Assembly (NCBI GenBank): GCA_022566795.1
Contig: JADFIF010000012.1
Location: forward strand, 1 to 35,856
Direction of reading: 5' to 3'
Origin: Chloroflexota bacterium
GTDB lineage: Bacteria > Chloroflexota > Dehalococcoidia > Lucifugimonadales > G022566795
DNA: 35,856 nucleotides
Below are positions 30,246 to 35,856 of the stretch, piece after piece. Every line of letters begins with the position of its first letter. Within the stretch, counting starts at the first letter, position 1. A program made the position numbers and the translations under genes. The notes below the pieces were generated by a model, which saw only the letters and a list, made by a program, of their open reading frames with translations, was not told the DNA's origin and ran no database searches.

Positions 30246-31130
30246 CTACTTGGCTCGCGAAACCGCCTCACGGATGACGCGCTTTGCGAACACCGTCGTG
30301 AGGTGCGCCCGGTACTCGGCGGACGCGTGGATGTCTTCCTGAAGGTCGACTCCGGCGCCGGCGCGCGCTGCGGCGGCCTCAATTACGTCTTCGTCGATCT
30401 GATCGCCATGCAGTAGCCGGTGGCCGTTCAGCAGCGCCTCAGTCTCCGTCGCCCTGGTAGCCTTTGGCCCGGCTCCCGTGACTCCGACGCGGGCCGCCTC
30501 ACAGGTGCCGTCCGGGCTCAACGTGACCGACGCCGCCACGCCTACTATCGCAAAGTGCGAGGCCTTGTTGCCGAACTTGGCGTAAGCGGTGCCGGTCCGA
30601 GGCAGCAGAGCAGGTATGGCGATTTCGCTGAGGATCTCGTCTGGGCGCAGCCCGGTAGTCAGCAGGTCCACGAAGAAGTCGTCGGCCTCAATCGTGCGGT
30701 GGCCGCCCGTGGAGCTGGTAATGAGCCTGGCGCCCAGAGCCAACATCACAGCGGGGAGGTCTGCCGCCGGGTCGGCGTGAGCCAGGCTCCCACCGATGGT
30801 GCCCATGTTCCGGACCAGCGGATCCGCAATCATCCCCGCGGCCTGGGCCAGCGCGGGTGCTTTGCTTTTGACCAGGTCGGACGTTTCAAGGTCCACGTAC
30901 TTGGTCATCGCACCGATGGCCAGTCCGCCATCGGCCTCGCGGATGTAGGCCATCGACTCTATGCGGCCGAGGTCGATAAGGACCTTGGGCTCGGCCAGCC
31001 GGCTCTTCATCATCGGCACGAGGCTGTGCCCCCCCGCGAGGAGCTTGGCGCTATCCCCGAACCGCGTAAGAAGCTCCGCGGCCTCGGCGACGCTGGTAGG
31101 CGCGTGGTAGTCGAACGAGCTTGTTACCAT
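30246..31130 (-). CDS. coxM: FAD-binding medium subunit of a xanthine dehydrogenase/CO dehydrogenase-family enzyme
   Basis: The 294-residue protein carries both FAD-binding motifs of the CoxM/CutM family: AKLLAGGHSLVPMMKSRLAEP (AGGHS, about 32-36) and MGTIGGSLAHADPAADLP (TIGGS). The C-terminal CODH-type domain follows with KFGNKASHFAIVGVAAS. It passes electrons from the [2Fe-2S] small subunit to FAD. It lies 28 bp after coxS on the same strand. The molybdenum-binding large subunit, normally in the same operon, is not encoded next to it. Substrate therefore cannot be assigned. Confidence 0.92.
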   Translation of the reverse strand: MVTSSFDYHAPTSVAEAAELLTRFGDSAKLLAGGHSLVPMMKSRLAEPKVLIDLGRIESMAYIREADGGLAIGAMTKYVDLETSDLVKSKAPALAQAAGMIADPLVRNMGTIGGSLAHADPAADLPAVMLALGARLITSSTGGHRTIEADDFFVDLLTTGLRPDEILSEIAIPALLPRTGTAYAKFGNKASHFAIVGVAASVTLSPDGTCEAARVGVTGAGPKATRATETEALLNGHRLLHGDQIDEDVIEAAAARAGAGVDLQEDIHASAEYRAHLTTVFAKRVIREAVSRAK

Positions 31131-31158
31131 GACGTCCTCCTGTGAGAGCCAGTGGTGG

Positions 31159-31629
31159 CTAAGAGCTCATCTTTTCAGCGGCGTACTGAACGGCCTTTAC
31201 GATGTTGTGGTAGCCGGTGCACCGGCACAGGTTTCCCGCCAAACCGTGACGAATCTCCTGCTCCGTGGGGTTCGGGTTCCGCTGGAGCAGGTCGTACGCG
31301 GATAGGATCATACCGGGCGTGCAGAAGCCGCACTGGAGGCCGTGCTTCTCCCAAAACCCTTCCTGAATCGGGTGAAGCTCGCCGTTGGTGGCCAGCCCTT
31401 CGATGGTCGTCACGGTGGCGCCGTTGGCCTGCACCGCAAACAACGTGCAAGATTTGACGGCCGCACCATTCAGCAGGACGGTGCAGGCGCCGCAGCTTGT
31501 CGTGTCGCAGCCGATATGGGCGCCCGTGAGATTCAGGGTTTCTCTAAGGTAGCTCGACAGGAGCAGACGGGACTCGACCTCGTTAGTATGCTGAGTTCCG
31601 TTTACGTTGATGGAGATGCCGTATGTCAT
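31159..31629 (-). CDS. coxS: [2Fe-2S] small subunit of a xanthine dehydrogenase/CO dehydrogenase-family enzyme
   Basis: The 156-residue protein has the plant-ferredoxin cluster, Cys41, Cys46, Cys49 and Cys61 ([16 protein letters not shown]), and the C-terminal helical-bundle cluster, Cys100, Cys103, Cys135 and Cys137 ([11 protein letters not shown] and [12 protein letters not shown]). These relay electrons from the molybdenum site to FAD. ATG 31629 has GGAGGG seven bases upstream, preferred over an in-frame TTG at 31635. A TATAAT box at 31688-31683 on this strand probably drives coxS-coxM. Confidence 0.95.
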   Translation of the reverse strand: MTYGISINVNGTQHTNEVESRLLLSSYLRETLNLTGAHIGCDTTSCGACTVLLNGAAVKSCTLFAVQANGATVTTIEGLATNGELHPIQEGFWEKHGLQCGFCTPGMILSAYDLLQRNPNPTEQEIRHGLAGNLCRCTGYHNIVKAVQYAAEKMSS

Positions 31630-31682
31630 GGTCAAACCCTCCGGAGCCGCTGAATTGGTGGCCTTGAGCCGAAGACGCCGGG

Positions 31683-31688
31683 ATTATA
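31683..31688 (-). promoter_or_regulatory. -10 box for coxS-coxM
   Basis: TATAAT on the minus strand, 54 bases before the coxS start. No good -35 is seen. Confidence 0.45.
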
Positions 31689-31839
31689 TCAGGATGCCAG
31701 GCCCTCGGCTACAACCCGCACGGCAGCGGCAGCACCTGCCGTGCGAGGCCGTAAACTCTCGTGCGCCCTCGCCGTCCGTGATGTTGGCGCGGAGCCGCCA
31801 CTTGTGGTAGATTTGGCCAATCGTGAAAACGCGGAGCGC

Positions 31840-32292
31840 ATGGCAGTGAGGGTCGAGGGCTCGTTCACAGTAGGGGCCGATCGCGGGACGGTGTGGGCGT
31901 CGCTGCTATCTTCAGAGATGCTGGCGTCGTGCATACCCGGTTGCGAGGGCCTGCAGCCCTTGGAAGACGACAGCTATGAGGTGTCGCTGACGGCCGGTGT
32001 CGGTCCTATAAGGGCGACCTATGCGGGCCGGATAGCTCTGTCCGACAAGATCGAGCCTGAGTCGTTTCGGATGCTCTTCACCGGGCAAGGCTCCGCCGGT
32101 TCGGTTCGCGGTGAGGGTACTGTGACGCTGGTCGAAGCCGGGGACGAGACGGAGATTCGCGTCGTCGGCGACGCCCAGGTGACTGGGGCGATAGCTCGCG
32201 TGGGTCAGCGGCTGATGGGCAGCGCGTCGAGGATGCTCATGAACCAGTTCTTTGCCTGCGCGAAAGCGAAGATCGAGGAGTCCAAGCAGTAG
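31840..32292 (+). CDS. coxG: CoxG-family (SRPBCC/START-like) protein
   Basis: The 150-residue protein matches the CoxG fold: VEGSFTVGADRGTVWASLLS, CIPGCEGLQPLEDDSYEV, VGPIRATYAGRIALSD and the C-terminal GSASRMLMNQFFACAKAKI. CoxG recruits CO dehydrogenase to the membrane in carboxydotrophs, and relatives are common beside xanthine-dehydrogenase-family genes. The ATG at 31840 has a GGAG close by. It is divergent from coxS-coxM. It supports a working Cox-type complex, but the large subunit is missing here. Confidence 0.87.
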   Translation: MAVRVEGSFTVGADRGTVWASLLSSEMLASCIPGCEGLQPLEDDSYEVSLTAGVGPIRATYAGRIALSDKIEPESFRMLFTGQGSAGSVRGEGTVTLVEAGDETEIRVVGDAQVTGAIARVGQRLMGSASRMLMNQFFACAKAKIEESKQ

Positions 32293-32371
32293 CGGGCCGG
32301 TGAACATGGGGGGTGGAGAGGGCGAAGGCGCCTTGAATCCAACCGCATGTTGGAGAACCGCGCCAAAAGCC

Positions 32372-32546
32372 CTAACAGGCTGATGAAAAAATGGGGAGTG
32401 CAGAGGGGCGAAGCCCCTTTGCCGGGACTCTGAGGGTGTCCCTCAGATACAATTTCTTCCCTCTCCTTACTGCACAGGGCGCCAGAGAGCCTGCCATGAG
32501 TATCGTCGAAGGGGACGGGCGAAGGAGTTTTTCAGCGCCTGCTAAG
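32372..32546 (+). mobile_element. MITE-like element, copy 2 (about 175 bp)
   Basis: The left end CTAACAGGCTGATGAAAAA and right end GTTTTTCAGCGCCTGCTAAG are inverted repeats. Inside are the hairpins GGGGC-GAA-GCCCC and CTGAGGG-TGT-CCCTCAG, then ATACAATTTCTTCC, all shared in part with copy 1. It lies just upstream of the crotonase gene, whose ribosome site begins directly after it. Confidence 0.75.
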
Positions 32547-32563
32547 ATCACCAGGAGCCCAAG

Positions 32564-33430
32564 ATGGCATACGAGTACATCAAAGCAGACGAGGTCGGCG
32601 GAGTCCTGGTCATCACGATGGACGACCCGCCGACGCGCAACGCGATAGGCGATGAGATGGCCAGCGAGATCGGCGCCGAGCTCGATCGCCTGGAGGCCAG
32701 CCCCGACATGCGGGCTGTCGTAATCACGGGACGCGACCCCGCGTTCTGCTCCGGCGCCAACGTCAAGCGCATGAACCAGGCCAACGACGCGCGACAAGGC
32801 GAGCCGGGGATACCCGACGATCTGAGCCCAAGGGAGTATCTGGACCAGCGGTGGCGGGCGCAGCCTGCCGACTCGGACGCAGGCGGAGCGACCTTAGACG
32901 GCGTGCGCTTCATACCGCTGCGGCTCTACGAGCTTCAGAAGCCGTCCATCGCGGCCATCAACGGCCACGCGATGGGCCTGGGCATGGGAATCGCGCTGTC
33001 GTGCGACATTCGGATAGCCTCCGAGAACGGCAGGATGTCGGAGACCTTCATTAGAAGAGGGCTGATTCCTGCGGACGGCTCGTGCTGGCAGCTACCCCGC
33101 ATGATCGGACTGGGCAACACCTTCATGCTCCAGTACACGGGCGAGGTGCTCGACGCCGCGGAGGCTTACCGGCTTGGTATCGTCAATAGGGTGACGCCTC
33201 ACGGCGAGCTGATGGAGACGGCGATGGACCTGGCACAGCGTCTGGCCCAGGGACCCACCTATACCATGGGGCTGATCAAGCAGCTGGTGCAGAGGTCACT
33301 GCACATCGGGTTCGAAGAGAGCCTCAGGCTGGCGGGCCCCGCTCAAGAGATCGCCAGGGAGACGGAGGACCACCGTGAGGGAGTCAGGGCCTTCGTCGAA
33401 AAGCGGAAGCCTGCGTTCAAGGGCCGGTAG
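32564..33430 (+). CDS. Enoyl-CoA hydratase/isomerase-family (crotonase) protein
   Basis: The 288-residue protein has the crotonase fold: VLVITMDDPPTRNAIGDEM, VVITGRDPAFCSGANVKRM (oxyanion-hole region), PSIAAINGHAMGLGMGIALSCDIRIA, and the segment with SETFIRRGLIPADGSCWQLPR. The two glutamates used by enoyl-CoA hydratase appear replaced: Gly in GLGMGIALSCDI and Phe in SETFIRRGL. An Asp in IPADG matches the isomerase-type subgroup, so an isomerase or other CoA chemistry is more likely than hydration. A MITE-like element lies immediately upstream. ATG 32564 has AGGAG seven bases upstream. Confidence 0.9.
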   Translation: MAYEYIKADEVGGVLVITMDDPPTRNAIGDEMASEIGAELDRLEASPDMRAVVITGRDPAFCSGANVKRMNQANDARQGEPGIPDDLSPREYLDQRWRAQPADSDAGGATLDGVRFIPLRLYELQKPSIAAINGHAMGLGMGIALSCDIRIASENGRMSETFIRRGLIPADGSCWQLPRMIGLGNTFMLQYTGEVLDAAEAYRLGIVNRVTPHGELMETAMDLAQRLAQGPTYTMGLIKQLVQRSLHIGFEESLRLAGPAQEIARETEDHREGVRAFVEKRKPAFKGR

Positions 33431-33481
33431 CGGCGCACACGCGCAGGGCCGGCCCGCAGGTGACCGGGCCAGGAGAGTGGG

Positions 33482-33736
33482 ATGATGAGGATGAAAGAGG
33501 CGTTGGTCGGCACCTATCCCAACGAAATGGAGGCGCGTCTGCTGGCGAGCCGTCTCCAAGAAGAGGGCATCCGCTCGGTGATCAAGCCGCGAGGCGCGGG
33601 TTATGCTCTGGGGTATGGGGCGCAGTCGTTCACCCCGCACTCCCTCTACGTTCTGGAACGCGACCTGGAACGGGCAAGAAGTGTCGCCGACACCGCGTCG
33701 CCCGAGAGGGACGCGGATGCCGGTCTCGCCTGCTGA
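33482..33736 (+). CDS. DUF2007-like small protein (putative signal-transducing)
   Basis: This 84-residue protein has the DUF2007 pattern of a small ferredoxin-like fold: EALVGTYPNEMEARLLASRL, then QEEGIRSVIKPRGAG and SLYVLERDLERARSV. No function is established for the family. The first ATG of the ATGATG pair has AGGAGAG about six bases upstream. It follows the crotonase gene by 51 bp and ends one base before the convergent hydrolase gene. Confidence 0.75.
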   Translation: MMRMKEALVGTYPNEMEARLLASRLQEEGIRSVIKPRGAGYALGYGAQSFTPHSLYVLERDLERARSVADTASPERDADAGLAC

Positions 33737-33737
33737 A

Positions 33738-34577
33738 TCACAAGCCGTCAAGGAACCACCGGACGGTGCGCTCGAACGCTCCCGGGAACTCCTGGTAGAA
33801 CCAGTGGCCGCCGCCCTCGAGCTCCGCGAGCCTCGACCCCGGAAGGGCCTCCCGCATCCGAACCGCAACCTCGTGGTTTAGCAGATCGCTCTGACGGCCG
33901 CGGATAATCAGCGTCGGGCACTTGAGCTCCGACCACTCCTTCCAGAGGTCCGGGCGCTCGTATCCGGCCAGCAACGCTGGATCCCGCCTCCACACCCTAC
34001 GACCACCTTCGAGCTCTCTTGTCATGTGCAACGCTTGATGAAGGAGCATCTCGTCGTTCGAGTTCGGTTGGCGGCTCCTGAGGCGCTCCACGACCGCTTC
34101 GATCGACTCCCAATCGCCAGGCTCGCGGCCGTACCGCTCGAACATCTGGCGCGACTCGGGGTTGATCTCGTCCGGGTCTATGTCGACGATGATCAAGGCG
34201 CGTATCAGGTCCGGGTGGGACAGCGCGAACAGGAAAGCATTGCGTCCTCCGGCCGAGTGGCCCACCAGCACGCAGTCTCGGAGCCCGAGGTGCGAGAAGA
34301 GACCTTCGACGTCGGAAACGTAGTCTCGAAGCCGGTATCGGCCCTTGGGCGCCCAGTCGCTATCGCCGTGCCCTCTGTGGTCCAGAGCGATGACTCGAAA
34401 GCGCGCCCGGGCGCTGGAGGCAAACTGGTCCCAAGAGCGGGCGCAGTCCTGCAGTCCGTGCAGCAGCACGAGTGGGCGGGCTTCCTCATTCCCCCAATGG
34501 ACGTAATGGAGGCGAAGGCCGCTGAGCTCGAAGTGGGAGTCGGCGGGTTCGGGCGAGATGCTCAAACGCGGATCCAC
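33738..34577 (-). CDS. Alpha/beta hydrolase
   Basis: This 279-residue protein is a standard alpha/beta hydrolase. The oxyanion segment is VLLHGLQDCARSW, then ALDHRGHGDSD. The nucleophile is Ser108 in VGHSAGGRNA, the acid is probably Asp231 (IIRGRQSDLLN), and the base is His258 (GGGHWFYQEFP). Substrate is unknown; esters, lactones or epoxides are possible. The start appears to be GTG 34577 with GGGG upstream. It is convergent with the DUF2007-like gene. Confidence 0.9.
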   Translation of the reverse strand: MDPRLSISPEPADSHFELSGLRLHYVHWGNEEARPLVLLHGLQDCARSWDQFASSARARFRVIALDHRGHGDSDWAPKGRYRLRDYVSDVEGLFSHLGLRDCVLVGHSAGGRNAFLFALSHPDLIRALIIVDIDPDEINPESRQMFERYGREPGDWESIEAVVERLRSRQPNSNDEMLLHQALHMTRELEGGRRVWRRDPALLAGYERPDLWKEWSELKCPTLIIRGRQSDLLNHEVAVRMREALPGSRLAELEGGGHWFYQEFPGAFERTVRWFLDGL

Positions 34578-34620
34578 TTGCCCCAGTGCCAGACACCATG
34601 GCTTTCTACGAAGGATGAGG

Positions 34621-34809
34621 CTACTGGACGGTCCAGTTCTCGGTCTCGGCGTAATGGATCATCTCGGTAAGTTTCTGCATCCAAGGCCCCGACCATGCCT
34701 TGCCTTGGGGGCTATCCGCCGCTTTTCTGTCGGCGGCCACTATCTCTTTGAGGCTTGCGCCTTCCACGCCCACCACTACACGGTCCGTCCGGCCACTGTG
34801 TAGGCCCTG
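34621..34809 (-). pseudogene. C-terminal remnant resembling a dimeric alpha/beta-barrel (NIPSNAP-like) protein
   Basis: The frame downstream of the methyltransferase remnant stop codon encodes about 62 residues without a good start: RTDRVVVGVEGASLKEIVAA, then a middle with MQKLTEMIHY, ending ETENWTVQ and TAG. It resembles the C-terminal half of small ferredoxin-like-barrel proteins (a strand with Arg-Val-Val, then a helix with Ser-Leu). No N-terminal half is seen. It could be translated from GTG codons, but a fragment is more likely. Confidence 0.4.
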
Positions 34810-35400
34810 CTAGCGCCGACCGGCTATACAGATTGCCTCATTCTCCATCCGGATCGTTCCGTCCGCCGTGGCGTACTGCCCCACGGCACCAGCGATAGCC
34901 TGCCAGACCTTCTCACGCAGGTCGGCGGGCTTGTCGGCCAGCGCAGCCGGGATTGGGGCAGCGGTATCCTGGATCATGCTTAAGTAGGCTTCGACCGAGG
35001 GAAAATCCATTTATACGCTTAGGCGTTCGCTGCGGACGTCGGTGAAGCCCGCCTGCTTTAGAGCCTCCTCGAGGGTACCGGCATCGGCCAAGCTGAACGG
35101 CCCGGGTGCCCCCGGCGGCGGTGCGGGCATATCCATCATCTGACGCATTACACCCATCGGCAGGCTGAGCATGGGTACGGCTTGAGGCTCGGCCCATACG
35201 GCTGCTGCGAGTCTCCCGCCCGAGGCCACCAGCCGATGGATACCACTCAGAGCGCCTGCCAGATTGGGCAGGAACATCAGCCCCAGCGGCACAGGACCCC
35301 ATCGAAGGACTCTTCCGGCAAATCGAGGGCTTCAGCATCCATCTCCCGGAACTCGGCGAGGGGGGCCCGGGGCGCCAACATGGTAGCACCGGACGCCGGT
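34810..35400 (-). pseudogene. Disrupted class I SAM methyltransferase gene
   Basis: Three pieces of one methyltransferase can be read in order. The first has MLAPRAPLAEFREMDAEALD and ESFDGVLCRWG. The second continues in another frame with LMFLPNLAGALSGIHRLVAS; a one-base loss in the GGGG run near 35281-35284 would join them. The third, MDFPSVEAYLSMIQDTAAPI onward to AICIAGRR, follows the second in the same frame across a TAA at 35013-35011. The SAM motif I region upstream is not intact, although GTGIQ-like residues appear in another frame near 35430. At least two lesions plus the missing N-terminus indicate a decaying gene; one frameshift could be a sequencing error. Confidence 0.7.
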
Positions 35401-35475
35401 CCCTTCAAGGCTGGCGCGGCGGCTGGATGCCGGTGCTCCGCGCAGCCGGGCCACTCCAGGGGGCCGGTTTTGTGC

Positions 35476-35481
35476 TATACT
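35476..35481 (+). promoter_or_regulatory. Extended -10 promoter for the dGTPase-like gene
   Basis: TGCTATACT (TG at 35473-35474 counted with the box). The predicted start of transcription, six to seven bases after it, falls on or next to the ATG at 35487. No -35 is seen. Confidence 0.4.
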
Positions 35482-35486
35482 GATGG

Positions 35487-35856
35487 ATGCGCGTCATTTC
35501 GCTGTCGCCAAAGCCACGCCGTGGAATACGTGCATCCGGCGGCCCCACCACGCAGGGCGCGCCAACTCAATCTCACCTCGAACGAAATGGTCTTACCCTG
35601 TCTAGCGACGTCGTCACCACGCCCATTCGCCATCGACTGGAGGAGCTCGAGCTGCGGCTGTCGCCCTTTGCCGTTCAGTCGGCCCGCAGCCGAGGGCGTG
35701 AGGTGTCCGAGAAGCCGTCGCCGATGCGCACGGAGTTCCAGCGCGACCGTGACCGCATAATTCACTGCAAGGCGTTCCGGAGACTCAAGCACAAGACTCA
35801 GGTATTCATCGCGCCACTGGGCGACCACTACGTCACACGCCTCACTCACACGCTGG
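35487..35856 (+). CDS. dgt: dGTP triphosphohydrolase-like protein, N-terminal part cut by window edge
   Basis: An open frame with no stop runs from ATG 35487 to the window end (123 residues so far). From about residue 46 it matches dGTPase-like HD proteins: [20 protein letters not shown], then [39 protein letters not shown] and THTL. These proteins remove triphosphate from dGTP or other dNTPs; the HD metal motif would come just after the window. The first 45 residues look unlike the family, so the true start may be later, but no ATG, GTG or TTG in frame precedes the conserved part, which favours 35487. It may be leaderless. Confidence 0.85.
   Translation, partial: MRVISLSPKPRRGIRASGGPTTQGAPTQSHLERNGLTLSSDVVTTPIRHRLEELELRLSPFAVQSARSRGREVSEKPSPMRTEFQRDRDRIIHCKAFRRLKHKTQVFIAPLGDHYVTRLTHTL

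Noticed and set aside
34558-34803. An 81-codon plus-strand ORF downstream of the hydrolase start
   Set aside because: The opposite strand carries a better protein remnant; this frame lacks features.
1-35856. tRNA, rRNA, CRISPR, prophage or toxin-antitoxin genes
   Set aside because: No tRNA-like T-loop motifs, regular spaced repeats, integrases or toxin pairs were recognised on either strand.

Overview
The window is 35.9 kb of a GC-rich bacterial chromosome with no rRNA, tRNA, CRISPR or phage genes seen. Gene content suggests a Chloroflexota lineage near Dehalococcoidia/SAR202: a fused electron-transfer flavoprotein, a Ccm cytochrome c maturation system with a CxxxY-type CcmE, CoxM/S/G proteins, a reductive-dehalogenase-like iron-sulfur protein, and lipoprotein solute-binding proteins. 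This assignment is inference from content, not a phylogeny. Genes are densely packed on both strands, with many good Shine-Dalgarno sites.

Layout. 1-1273: the end of an amidase gene, then an ECF sigma factor and a zinc-finger anti-sigma factor transcribed away from each other. 1274-1667: inverted-repeat element(s). 1668-3741: a one-chain EtfB-EtfA and a CDGSH [2Fe-2S] protein, closed by a strong terminator. 3824-5388: ccmC, a CcmD-like gene and ccmE. 5534-10967: ilvD, a 62-residue unknown, the RdhA-like protein, a flippase-like membrane protein and rsmG, all on the minus strand. 11456-13100: thiamine salvage (a cysteine-free TenA, a small basic ORF, ThiD). 13303-15187: a DsrE-family gene with an in-frame UGA (probable selenoprotein), divergent from an MFS transporter. 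15230-19442: M24 peptidase, atypical SDR, GNAT and CapA-like phosphatase. 19491-24291: an oligopeptide-type ABC importer (lipoprotein and two permeases, no ATPase genes) with a small membrane protein. 24476-28826: the second Ccm cluster (ccmH, ccmF, CcmI-like zinc-ribbon protein, carboxypeptidase-regulatory-like membrane protein). 29197-32292: P-loop/DRTGG protein, then coxS, coxM and coxG without a coxL. 32564-34577: crotonase, DUF2007-like protein and alpha/beta hydrolase. 34621-35400: decayed gene remnants including a methyltransferase pseudogene. 35487-end: start of a dGTP triphosphohydrolase-like gene.

How parts work together. The two Ccm clusters together encode heme delivery (CcmC, CcmD-like, CcmE) and heme ligation (CcmF, CcmH, CcmI-like); CcmA, CcmB and CcmG are not in the window. 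TenA and ThiD recover the thiamine pyrimidine. ETF, crotonase, SDR and Cox subunits point to redox and acyl-CoA catabolism.

Most notable: (1) the DsrE-family ORF at 13303-13665 reads through a UGA that gives a U-x-x-C motif, with a SECIS-like hairpin just after it; (2) three copies of a roughly 120-184 bp non-coding inverted-repeat (MITE-like) element at 13097-13280, 28156-28275 (reverse, shortened) and 32372-32546.
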